From: Deltaproteobacteria bacterium
GTDB taxonomy: Bacteria > Desulfobacterota > DSM-4660 > Desulfatiglandales > HGW-15
Length of the DNA stretch: 8,006 bases
Assembly (NCBI GenBank): GCA_019308525.1
Contig: JAFDIC010000167.1
Location: forward strand, 1-8,006
Direction of reading: 5' to 3'
Positions 1-5,860 of this stretch are shown piece by piece (positions within the stretch are counted from its first letter, which is position 1; the number at the start of each line of letters is the position of its first letter). Position numbers and translations under genes: made by a program. The notes beneath the pieces were generated by a model that did no database searches, was not told where the DNA came from, and saw nothing but the letters and a program-made list of their open reading frames with translations.

Positions 1-73
1 GATGAATTCACGGATTAGTGTTTTGGCGGCTAGGGAATTGGAATTCTTGCGTTAAACCGTAACTTTTGGCTAG

Positions 74-81
74 AAAGGAGG
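74..81 (+). promoter_or_regulatory. Shine-Dalgarno site fixing the livK start
   Basis: AAAGGAGG ends 5 nt before the ATG at 87. This favours that ATG over an in-frame TTG at 66, which would place the ribosome site inside the coding region and add seven charged or polar residues in front of a clean signal peptide. No convincing sigma70 or sigma54 promoter is visible in positions 1-73. The best weak candidate is TTGGAA, 16 nt, TAACTT. Confidence 0.85.
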
Positions 82-86
82 TCAGT

Positions 87-1301
87 ATGAAAAAGGTATT
101 GGCACTGGTAAGCATCTTGGTCTTTTCATTCGCCTTTGTGTCCGGGGCAATGGCTCAGGATATAAAGGTCGGAACCCTCCTGGCCCATACCGGGCCCCTG
201 AAGGAGTTTGGTCCCAACATTCAGAATGGCGTGATATTGGCTGCAAAGCAGATGGCCGCGGCAGGGTTCAATATCAAGCTGATCCATGAGGACAGCGAGA
301 CGTCAGCCATCCCGGCGACGAACGCGGCCAAGAAACTTGTTGAAGTGGACAGGGTGGTGGCCATCATAGGTGCCCTGGCGAGCGGGGTCACGGTGCCTGT
401 GGCCGAATCCGTCACTTGTCCCAACAATGTGATCATGATCTCCCCCGCTTCCACCTCGCCGCTGATAACCGTATTGCCCGCTGACAGGGGCAAGGATTTC
501 CTGTTCAGGACGTGTCCCTCCGATGCCCTCCAGGGGGTGGTGGCGGGAAAGCTTGCCGCCAGCTACAACAAGACGGCCTCAGTGCTCTATGTCAATAACC
601 CTTATGGACAGGGTCTTGCAGAGACCTTCAAGAAATCCTTTGAAAAGAGGCGCGGCAAGGTACTGGCCATGGTACCCCATGACGAAAAGGCCGCGGAATC
701 TTACACGGCCGAACTCAGGAAGGCCCTTGCCGGCAATCCTGACAGGTTGTGCGCTTTCAGCTACCCTGAGCACGCCAAGGTCTATCTCAAGGAGGCCATC
801 GAGTTCTTCAAGTACAGGCGCTTCCTGTTTTGTGATGGTACCAAGTCAGAGGATATCGTAAAGGCCGTGGGCGCAAGGTACCTGGAAGGCCAGATGGGTA
901 CGGCCCCGGGTACGGCAGGCGGTGAGCCCTATGTCATATTCAGTTCAGACTACAGGATGGAGTTTGGAAGACTGCCGCCCCTGCCTTTCATTACCAATGC
1001 CTACGACGGGCTTGCGGTGATCGGGCTGGCTGCTTACGCAGCCAAGGTGAAAGGCCTGCCCCTTACCTCTGTCAACATAAGAGACCACCTGAGAGAGGTG
1101 GGAAACCCGCCTGGAGAGATCATCAAGCCGGGTGAGTTCAAGAAGGCCTTTTCCCTCCTGAGGCAGGGGAAGAAGATCAACTATGAGGGTGCGGCCGGGT
1201 CCGTTGATTTTGACGAGAACGGCGATGTTGTGACACCCATTGAGATCTGGAAATATTCCAAGGGCAAGATCGTTACCGTGAGAATAGAGCACGTCTTCTA
1301 G
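87..1301 (+). CDS. livK: Periplasmic substrate-binding protein of a branched-chain amino acid-type ABC transporter (LivK-like)
   Basis: This 404-aa protein is the extracytoplasmic receptor of a HAAT-family importer: it binds the solute in the periplasm and delivers it to the LivH/LivM permease. Residues 1-23 form a signal peptide (MKK, then a hydrophobic run ending in AMA), with likely cleavage before Q24. The mature start, DIKVGTLLAHTGPLKEFGP, is typical of the type I periplasmic-binding fold (Peripla_BP_6). It is followed by the usual central lobe (SVLYVNNPYGQGLAETFKKS) and the C-terminal motif YEGAAGSVDFDENGDV at about 366-381. The ATG at 87 was chosen for its ribosome site and signal peptide. 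The gene converges on livM of the minus-strand livGFHM operon and ends at an intrinsic terminator. The ligand cannot be read from sequence: this family also binds amides, urea and aromatic acids. The family call is firm; amino acids as the substrate are inferred. Confidence 0.93.
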   Translation: MKKVLALVSILVFSFAFVSGAMAQDIKVGTLLAHTGPLKEFGPNIQNGVILAAKQMAAAGFNIKLIHEDSETSAIPATNAAKKLVEVDRVVAIIGALASGVTVPVAESVTCPNNVIMISPASTSPLITVLPADRGKDFLFRTCPSDALQGVVAGKLAASYNKTASVLYVNNPYGQGLAETFKKSFEKRRGKVLAMVPHDEKAAESYTAELRKALAGNPDRLCAFSYPEHAKVYLKEAIEFFKYRRFLFCDGTKSEDIVKAVGARYLEGQMGTAPGTAGGEPYVIFSSDYRMEFGRLPPLPFITNAYDGLAVIGLAAYAAKVKGLPLTSVNIRDHLREVGNPPGEIIKPGEFKKAFSLLRQGKKINYEGAAGSVDFDENGDVVTPIEIWKYSKGKIVTVRIEHVF

Positions 1302-1332
1302 GCCTATTCCGAATCTGTTGATGCATATGGAG

Positions 1333-1364
1333 AAGGGGAGCTGCTTCGTGCTCCCCTTTTTCTT
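1333..1364 (+). terminator. Intrinsic terminator of livK
   Basis: AAGGGGAGC (1333-1341) pairs perfectly with GCTCCCCTT (1350-1358) across an 8-nt loop. A T-rich run, TTTTTCTT, overlaps and follows the 3' arm. The structure starts about 30 nt after the livK stop. The opposite strand has no T-run after the stem, so it is probably not an efficient terminator for the incoming liv operon. Confidence 0.85.
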
Positions 1365-1401
1365 GTCCCTCCCCCGGGGGATATGGCTTGAGGACGGGAA
1401 C

Positions 1402-1449
1402 CTTGAACTTTGAACCTTGAATCCTGCCGCAGGCAGGGCCCTTGAACCT
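1402..1449 (+). repeat. TTGAAC heptad repeat plus CCTGC palindrome, copy 1
   Basis: Three 7-bp units (CTTGAAC, TTTGAAC, CTTGAAT) at 1402-1422 are followed by CCTGCCGCAGGCAGG (1423-1437), a 5-bp inverted repeat, and then a further CTTGAAC. Positions 1403-1437 match 1697-1731 exactly over 35 bp, so the two copies belong to one composite element. Confidence 0.85.
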
Positions 1450-1466
1450 CGAATTCCCCTCCTTTG

Positions 1467-1490
1467 TAGGAGCGGCATGTTCTTGCGATC
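1467..1490 (+). repeat. TAGGAGCGG hairpin element, copy 1 (degenerate)
   Basis: TAGGAGCGGCATGTTCTTGC is a diverged copy of the element seen better at 1637-1659 and 7643-7665. Here the 3' arm of the stem is broken, so the relationship rests mainly on the TAGGAGCGGCAT 5' part. Confidence 0.55.
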
Positions 1491-1546
1491 CAGGGAATGT
1501 TGGAGGTTAGAGGCTTGAGGTCAGAGGCAAGAGATAAGAGGGAAAC

Positions 1547-1574
1547 GACCGATGACCGCCGACCGATGACCGCC
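1547..1574 (+). repeat. 14-bp tandem duplication
   Basis: GACCGATGACCGCC occurs twice head to tail (1547-1560 and 1561-1574). A looser GACCGA-rich stretch precedes the GTCACTTG array again at 7567-7586, so this unit seems to be the left part of a larger composite repeat. Confidence 0.8.
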
Positions 1575-1590
1575 GAATGGAAAAGTAACA

Positions 1591-1634
1591 GTCACTTGCA
1601 ACTTGTCACTTGTCACTTGTAACTCGTGACTTCT
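1591..1634 (+). repeat. GTCACTTGT / AACTCGTGACTTC repeat, copy A
   Basis: A run of irregular 7-bp units (GTCACTTG, CAACTTG, TCACTTG, TCACTTG, TAACTCG, TGACTTC). The last 26 bp (1608-1633) are identical to 7614-7639, and in both places a TAGGAGC hairpin element follows directly. The 7-nt period is shared with the TTGAAC repeat. Confidence 0.85.
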
Positions 1635-1636
1635 TC

Positions 1637-1659
1637 TAGGAGCGGTATCTTGCCACGAT
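1637..1659 (+). repeat. TAGGAGCGG hairpin element, copy 2
   Basis: TAGGAGCGGTATCTTGCCAC: GCGGTA can pair with TGCCAC across a TCT loop, with one mismatch and one G-T pair. It directly follows the GTCACTTG array, as copy 3 does at 7643. Confidence 0.7.
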
Positions 1660-1667
1660 TCTGTGCC

Positions 1668-1743
1668 TTTGAACCTTGAACCTTGAACCTTGAACTTTGA
1701 ACTTTGAACCTTGAATCCTGCCGCAGGCAGGCCCCTTGAACCC
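1668..1743 (+). repeat. TTGAAC heptad tandem array plus CCTGC palindrome, copy 2
   Basis: Seven 7-bp units (consensus YTTGAAC) fill 1668-1716 without interruption. The palindrome CCTGCCGCAGGCAGG (1717-1731) and a final CTTGAACC follow. It lies next to the livM stop, and no gene reads through it. The array is longer than copy 1 (7 units against 3), as expected if unit number changes by slippage. Confidence 0.88.
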
Positions 1744-1754
1744 CTTTCCCCCTT

Positions 1755-2723
1755 TCATTCCATCATCTTGGAGATCTTCTTTTCTTCCCCCAGAAGCCCC
1801 TGGGGCCTATACACGAGGATGATTTCCAGCAGGATGCCGATGATGAGAAACCTTATGTAAGGCGCCCTGGCCTTCAAGGTATAGGGGAGTAAGTCTGTCA
1901 TGAACTTGGTCCCAATCCATAAACCCCATATCACATAGGCCCCCAGGACCGCTCCCTTGTTGTTTCCGCTGCCCCCTGCCATCAACATGACCCATATGAT
2001 GAAGGTGCCGTAAAGGGGGGTGAATACGTCAGGGGAGATGGCCTTGGTGTAATGGGCATAGAGGGCCCCTCCAATGCCCATTATCATTGAACCGAAGACC
2101 AGGGACTGCATTTTGAACCTGAAGACGTCCTTTCCGCTCGTGGCGGCTGACAGCTCATCCTCACGGATGGCACGAAGCACCCTGCCCCAGGGGGACCTGA
2201 TGGCGCGCTCAATGAGAAGGTAGATGACCAACATAATAAAGAGAACGATCACCAGGTAGACGTAGTTATAGTGTTTCGGATCCACTAGGCCTTGAAGGGG
2301 CTGGGGAAGGCCCATCAAGCCCCTGGGGCCGTTGGCCAGCCAGTGCTCGTTATTGAATATGAGCCGGAAGGTCTCTGCAATGCCGATTGTCGCTATGGCG
2401 AGATAGTCTTCCCGCAACCTGAGGGTGGGAATGCCGATAAGGAAGGCGATGACCCCGCACACGATCGCCGCCCCCAGGAGGCCCAGGATAAAGGGGAGGT
2501 CCAGGCCCAGTACCTGGTGGACGTACTGGGCGTAAACTCCAGCCGGCTTGGGCGTGGTGATCATGGCGGAAGTGTAAGCACCGATACAGAAGAAGCCCGC
2601 GATCCCGATATTGAACAGGCCCGTGTAACCCCACTGTATGTTCAATCCCAGACAGAATACCGCGTAGATACCCGCCATGATGGCCAGGGAGACCAGGTAG
2701 GCAATGAGACCGCTGATTTCCAT
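1755..2723 (-). CDS. livM: Branched-chain amino acid-type ABC transporter permease LivM
   Basis: This 322-aa inner-membrane protein forms one half of the translocation channel with LivH. It is strongly hydrophobic throughout. The N-terminal LivM signature NIQWGYTGLFNIGIAGFFCI is at 28-47, followed by LREDYLAIATIGIAE (103-117). The cytoplasmic loop SPWGRVLRAIREDELSAAT (177-195) corresponds to the EAA-type segment that docks on the ATPases. MAGGSGNNKGAVLGAYVIW (248-266) and the closing RPQGLLG are also family hallmarks. Length is normal. It is the last gene of the operon: its ATG overlaps the livH stop by 1 bp (TAATG), with a GGAGG ribosome site 9 nt upstream inside the end of livH. The 3' end faces livK. 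Confidence 0.95.
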   Translation of the reverse strand: MEISGLIAYLVSLAIMAGIYAVFCLGLNIQWGYTGLFNIGIAGFFCIGAYTSAMITTPKPAGVYAQYVHQVLGLDLPFILGLLGAAIVCGVIAFLIGIPTLRLREDYLAIATIGIAETFRLIFNNEHWLANGPRGLMGLPQPLQGLVDPKHYNYVYLVIVLFIMLVIYLLIERAIRSPWGRVLRAIREDELSAATSGKDVFRFKMQSLVFGSMIMGIGGALYAHYTKAISPDVFTPLYGTFIIWVMLMAGGSGNNKGAVLGAYVIWGLWIGTKFMTDLLPYTLKARAPYIRFLIIGILLEIILVYRPQGLLGEEKKISKMME

Positions 2724-3634
2724 TAGCTGTTTCCTCCGAATATGCCCTTGGGCCTGATCAGGAGGATAATAATCATTATCATGAAGGCGACCGCGGGCTT
2801 ATAAGTGGGCATGAGAAAGGCAGTGGAGAGCTGCTGTGCCACACCTATGATCAACCCCCCGATCAGGGCCCCGTACATGTTTCCTATGCTGCCCAGGATC
2901 GTGGCGGCAAAGAGGGGGATAAGAAACTTCCAGCCCATGTCAGGCTGCAACTGGACATCAATGCCGTAGAGTATCCCTCCGGCCGCGGCGAGGCAACCGC
3001 CTATGGCCCAGGTCCATATGATGATTCTTTCCGTGTCGATCCCTGAAACCCTTGCCAAGTCCATGTTGTCCGCCGTTGCCCTCATTGCCTTTCCCATCCG
3101 TGTATTCTTCAGGAAAACGTGAAGCAGGGTAATCAGCACGAACACGAGCACAAGGATGAGGATCTGGTCCGGCCGGATCTTGATCCCCAGGGGACCTGCG
3201 AGGGCGGGCCTGAGGAGGCCCGGCCTGTAAAACAAGGAGTCTGCTCCCGCGAATATGTATATGATCATTCTTATGATAAAGGCTGCCCCGAGGGACGACA
3301 TGGCCAGGATCACCATGCCGCTGCGCTTCTTGCGCAGTTTCTGGTAGAGGATGCGGTCCAGCAGGACTGCCGTAGCGGCGACCGCTGCCATGGAAAAGGG
3401 GAACGCGATTACCATGCGCCAGCCAAAGGAGAGCATCCCGAAGTTTGTGTCGGGCACCCCCAGCCAGGAAAGGACCCCTGATACCATGAAGAGGGCGAAA
3501 TAGGCCCCTGCCGACATGAGATCCCCGTGGGCGAAATTTGCGAAGCGTATGATGCCAAATACCAGGGTGAGGCCGATTGCGCCCAGTGAAATGATGGAAC
3601 CAAGTACGATACCGTAAACAAACAGTTCTAACAC
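2723..3634 (-). CDS. livH: Branched-chain amino acid-type ABC transporter permease LivH
   Basis: This 303-aa integral inner-membrane protein is the partner of LivM in the channel. GLTLVFGIIRFANFAHGDLM (21-40) is the classic LivH N-terminal motif. TRMGKAMRATADNMDLARV (178-196) is the ATPase-contact loop. AAAGGILYG (216-224), ILGSIGNMYGALIGG (246-260) and the terminal RPKGIFGG follow. Several long hydrophobic helices cover the rest, and length matches the family. The start is a GTG at 3634, 2 bp after the livF stop. A GGGGGG tract inside the end of livF, 6 nt upstream, is the only ribosome-site candidate, so translation probably depends on coupling to livF. Confidence 0.95.
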   Translation of the reverse strand: MLELFVYGIVLGSIISLGAIGLTLVFGIIRFANFAHGDLMSAGAYFALFMVSGVLSWLGVPDTNFGMLSFGWRMVIAFPFSMAAVAATAVLLDRILYQKLRKKRSGMVILAMSSLGAAFIIRMIIYIFAGADSLFYRPGLLRPALAGPLGIKIRPDQILILVLVFVLITLLHVFLKNTRMGKAMRATADNMDLARVSGIDTERIIIWTWAIGGCLAAAGGILYGIDVQLQPDMGWKFLIPLFAATILGSIGNMYGALIGGLIIGVAQQLSTAFLMPTYKPAVAFMIMIIILLIRPKGIFGGNS

Positions 3635-3636
3635 TG

Positions 3637-4344
3637 CTATCCCCCCAGGTAGAGGCGACCGACCTCTTCATTTTCCAGCAGGGCCTTGCCCGAGTCGTCC
3701 AGGACATTGCGGCCCATTGCCAGCACGTAGCCGTGATGGGCCATCTTGAGGGCTTCCCTTGCGTTTTGCTCCACTATGATCATTGATACCCCCGTTTTGT
3801 TGATGTCCACGATCTTCTCGAATATATCCGAAACTATGATCGGCGCCAGACCCGCGGATGGTTCGTCCAGGAGAAGGACCCGGGGATCCAGCATGAGGGC
3901 CCTTCCCATGGCCACCATTTGCCTCTGGCCCCCTGAGAGCTGGCCAGCCTTCTGATTCCTCTTGCTCCTCAGCACGGGAAAGAGTTCATATATCTCATCG
4001 AGGCGGCCGCTGTAATCGTCCCTCCGGATAAAGGCACCCATCTCCAGGTTTTCCTGGATGGTGAGGGATGGGAACACGTTTTCTACCTGAGGGACATAAC
4101 TGAGGCCCTTTTTCGCAATCCTGTCAGGCTTGAGGCCGGTGATGTCCTCGTCTCTGAACAATATATTGCCGGTCCTGGGCGTAAGAAGGCCGAATATGGT
4201 CTTGAGGAGGGTGGATTTTCCTGCCCCGTTGGGCCCTATGATAGAGACGATCTGCCCCTGGTGGACCTCGATGTTCACATCATGGAGGATATCCACCTCC
4301 GTGGTATAGCCTGCTGTTACATTTTCCACCCTGAGTATGATCAT
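3637..4344 (-). CDS. livF: Branched-chain amino acid-type ABC transporter ATPase LivF
   Basis: This 235-aa cytoplasmic nucleotide-binding subunit pairs with LivG to power import. All ABC motifs are present: Walker A GPNGAGKST (37-45), Q-loop Q86 in YVPQ, signature LSGGQ (136-140) and Walker B VLLLDEP (156-162). The H-loop position reads VEQN (191-194), with Gln where most ABC proteins have His; this is usual for LivF and not a defect. The C-terminal GRLYLGG is also typical. The ATG overlaps the livG stop in an ATGA arrangement (4 bp), implying translational coupling. Length is standard for LivF. Confidence 0.96.
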   Translation of the reverse strand: MIILRVENVTAGYTTEVDILHDVNIEVHQGQIVSIIGPNGAGKSTLLKTIFGLLTPRTGNILFRDEDITGLKPDRIAKKGLSYVPQVENVFPSLTIQENLEMGAFIRRDDYSGRLDEIYELFPVLRSKRNQKAGQLSGGQRQMVAMGRALMLDPRVLLLDEPSAGLAPIIVSDIFEKIVDINKTGVSMIIVEQNAREALKMAHHGYVLAMGRNVLDDSGKALLENEEVGRLYLGG

Positions 4345-5102
4345 CTGTATTGTCCGCCCAGGTATGCCTCCAGGACCCTTTCATCTCGCTTGATCTCTTC
4401 GGGTGCTCCCTCGGCCAGTTTTCGCCCTTCGCTCATGACGATCACCGGGTTACACAGGGACATGACCAGGTCCATGTCATGCTCGATGAGGAAGAAGGTG
4501 ATGCCCTTCTCCTCGCGCAGCTTTTCAATATTATCAATCAGCTTTCGCATCAGGGTAGGGTTGACGCCGGCCCCGGGCTCATCCAGGAGCACCATCTTGG
4601 GCTCGGCCATGAGGCTCTTTGCCAGTTCCAGGAGTTTCTTTTGTCCGCCCGAAAGGGCCCCCGCGTATTCGTCCTTGAGGTCTATGAGTTCCACGAACTC
4701 AAGAACTTCAACGGCCTTTTCCTTTATCGCCCTCTCCTGTTCCTTCACCGCCCCTATCCTGAACCAGGTGTTCCAGACCTTTTCTCCCATTTGTCCTCCG
4801 GGTATGAGCATGAGGTTTTCCAGGACGGTCATCTGGGAGAACTCGCGGGTGATCTGAAAGGTCCTATATATCTTCTTTTGGAATATCTTGTGGGGTGCGA
4901 GGCCTCCTATCTCCTCCCCCTGGAAAAGGATCCGGCCCCTGTCAGGCCTGTAATGTCCGGTGATGACATTGAACAGGGTTGTCTTGCCTGCCCCGTTCGG
5001 TCCTATCAGCCCGGTTATGGAGCCTTCCTTGACCTCGAGGGAGCAGTCGTAAACGGCCATCAGGCCTCCGAAGCTCTTGTCCACGTTTTTCACTTCCAGC
5101 AT
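4341..5102 (-). CDS. livG: Branched-chain amino acid-type ABC transporter ATPase LivG
   Basis: This 253-aa cytoplasmic ATPase is the first gene of the livGFHM operon. Its motifs are Walker A GPNGAGKT (34-41), Q-loop Q83 (RTFQ), signature LSGGQ (150-154), Walker B MVLLDEP (170-176) followed by GAGVNP, and a canonical H-loop His208 in IEHDMD. The PGAGVNP stretch and the long linker after the Q-loop separate LivG from LivF. I place the start at the ATG at 5102, where GAGGGG stands 5 nt upstream. An in-frame ATG at 5120 would add six residues but lacks a ribosome site. The chosen length is close to the family norm. Confidence 0.95.
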   Translation of the reverse strand: MLEVKNVDKSFGGLMAVYDCSLEVKEGSITGLIGPNGAGKTTLFNVITGHYRPDRGRILFQGEEIGGLAPHKIFQKKIYRTFQITREFSQMTVLENLMLIPGGQMGEKVWNTWFRIGAVKEQERAIKEKAVEVLEFVELIDLKDEYAGALSGGQKKLLELAKSLMAEPKMVLLDEPGAGVNPTLMRKLIDNIEKLREEKGITFFLIEHDMDLVMSLCNPVIVMSEGRKLAEGAPEEIKRDERVLEAYLGGQYR

Positions 5103-5107
5103 CAATA

Positions 5108-5113
5108 CCCCTC
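5108..5113 (-). promoter_or_regulatory. Shine-Dalgarno site fixing the livG start
   Basis: Read on the minus strand, GAGGGG lies 5 nt before the ATG at 5102. The alternative ATG at 5120 is preceded by a sequence with no purine-rich ribosome site. Confidence 0.75.
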
Positions 5114-5161
5114 GGATCATGAACAGTACAGGGCGCCCTAAAAGGAGCCTAATATACTGAA

Positions 5162-5190
5162 AACATAGAAAAAGCCCTATTACATGTCAA
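5162..5190 (-). promoter_or_regulatory. Predicted sigma70 promoter of the livGFHM operon
   Basis: On the minus strand, a perfect -35 TTGACA (5185-5190), a 17-nt spacer and a -10 TATGTT (5162-5167, four of six consensus bases) would start transcription near 5155. That leaves a leader of about 50 nt before livG. A perfect 10-bp palindrome, AGGGCGCCCT (5130-5139), lies in that leader. The promoter begins just past the stop of the upstream 61-aa gene. Confidence 0.7.
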
Positions 5191-5221
5191 CCAGTGAAGA
5201 CCTTGCAAGATATGGCCGGGA

Positions 5222-5407
5222 TCAATCATCTTCAACCATGTAACGCTTCAGCTTTTCTTTCAGGCTATCGGGCCAGACGTCTTCATGGAGGAAGGCACGG
5301 ATTTCCTCCCTGCTCAATGATTGAACTACGTCCCTGGGAAGGCTCCTGAGGGCTGCCAGCCTGTCAGGATAGGGTATGTTGTGAGATGGTTGATACTTTC
5401 CATCCAT
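5222..5407 (-). CDS. Small hypothetical protein (61 aa), probably coupled to the gene upstream
   Basis: I do not recognise this protein. The 61 residues are hydrophilic and look mostly helical after a Pro-rich start. The segment DRLAALRSLPRDVVQS (15-30) and SREEIRAFLHEDVWPDSL (32-49) read as amphipathic helices, followed by a basic stretch (KEKLKRY) and an acidic end (VEDD). There is no signal peptide or membrane segment. The ATG at 5407 is preceded at 7 nt by GAGGGA, which lies inside the last codons of the 102-aa frame upstream (LIEG stop). The stop of that frame is only 4 nt before this ATG, a layout typical of translational coupling. Natural-looking amino-acid composition and the ribosome site argue that it is real. 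It is transcribed toward the liv operon, but no functional link can be shown. Confidence 0.65.
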   Translation of the reverse strand: MDGKYQPSHNIPYPDRLAALRSLPRDVVQSLSREEIRAFLHEDVWPDSLKEKLKRYMVEDD

Positions 5408-5411
5408 GGTG

Positions 5412-5720
5412 TTATCCCTCAATTAGGATATCAGGATACTCAAAGTTGACGGGCTCCCAAGGAGTCAAGAACGGGAAATTCCCTTTTCCATCGCTGGGGC
5501 CCCGCCGGATTCCGACTTCAGGATCTTTATTTATTTTACCCATAACCCATTTACCTGATAAAGTAAATAGAATAAAATCCAGGTGATTGCCGTCCAAAAA
5601 CCCCACAAGAGGCCCTGTTCTGGACCGAGGCAGCCATGTTGCAGTCCTTACGAACCCCGGGGACTTTCCCGGCATCCTGTTCACAAGGATGGGGAAAGGG
5701 ATAACACAATTGGGCGGCAC
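5412..5720 (-). CDS. Hypothetical protein (up to 102 aa), start uncertain
   Basis: Not recognised. The most protein-like part is the C-terminal two thirds: GPLVGFLDGNHLDFILF (36-52), then WVMGKIN, then GNFPFLTPWEPVNFEYPDIL (80-99). There is no signal peptide. The only upstream start is a GTG at 5720, which follows an in-frame TAG by one codon and has AGAGG too close to it to work well. Internal starts such as the ATG at residue 16 also lack a good ribosome site, so the N-terminus is unresolved, or the frame may be the remnant of a longer gene. Part of it (about 5525-5585) is much richer in A+T than the neighbouring genes. The main support is the downstream 61-aa gene, whose ribosome site is built into this frame's last codons. 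Confidence 0.45.
   Translation of the reverse strand: MPPNCVIPFPILVNRMPGKSPGFVRTATWLPRSRTGPLVGFLDGNHLDFILFTLSGKWVMGKINKDPEVGIRRGPSDGKGNFPFLTPWEPVNFEYPDILIEG
5415..5420 (-). promoter_or_regulatory. Shine-Dalgarno site of the 61-aa gene, embedded in the upstream frame
   Basis: GAGGGA encodes the last two residues (EG) of the 102-aa frame and sits 7 nt before the ATG at 5407. It favours this ATG over an in-frame TTG at 5422, which would overlap the ribosome site itself. Confidence 0.65.
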
Positions 5721-5730
5721 CCTCTATGCG

Positions 5731-5759
5731 TTGACTACAGGCTCTGTAGGGTGTATACA
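5731..5759 (+). promoter_or_regulatory. Predicted sigma70 promoter of the response regulator gene
   Basis: TTGACT (5731-5736), a 17-nt spacer and TATACA (5754-5759) make a plausible promoter. Initiation near 5766 would leave a leader of about 95 nt before the ATG at 5861. It lies in the divergent gap between the small minus-strand gene pair and the regulator, overlapping the region from which the pair would also be expressed. Confidence 0.55.
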
Positions 5760-5860
5760 GCACCTAGCATGGGGTATTCTGAGGTGCCGTGGAACTGAGC
5801 CCGGGACAGGGCATCCTTGGAATTTGAGATCGAGGAACCAGCAATGAGGAGAGAGAGATC

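Larger units (their letters stand above)
1302..1754. other. 453-bp convergent intergenic region full of short repeats, no gene
   Basis: This gap lies between the 3' ends of livK and livM. No reading frame here has a ribosome site or a protein-like sequence. Apart from the livK terminator it holds four kinds of short repeat in mosaic order: TTGAAC heptads with a CCTGC palindrome (twice), a TAGGAGCGG hairpin element (twice), a 14-bp tandem duplication, and a GTCACTTGT array. No clear terminator for the minus-strand operon was found. Confidence 0.8.

Noticed and set aside
1..18. Possible 3' end of an upstream gene (in-frame codons ending in TAG at 16-18)
   Set aside because: Only five sense codons are visible, so nothing distinguishes it from a chance stop codon.
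5587..5847. 86-codon plus-strand frame ending just before the response regulator
   Set aside because: It is antisense to the 102-aa frame and lacks a ribosome site, and the predicted regulator promoter lies within it. The minus-strand frame has better support from coupling to the 61-aa gene.
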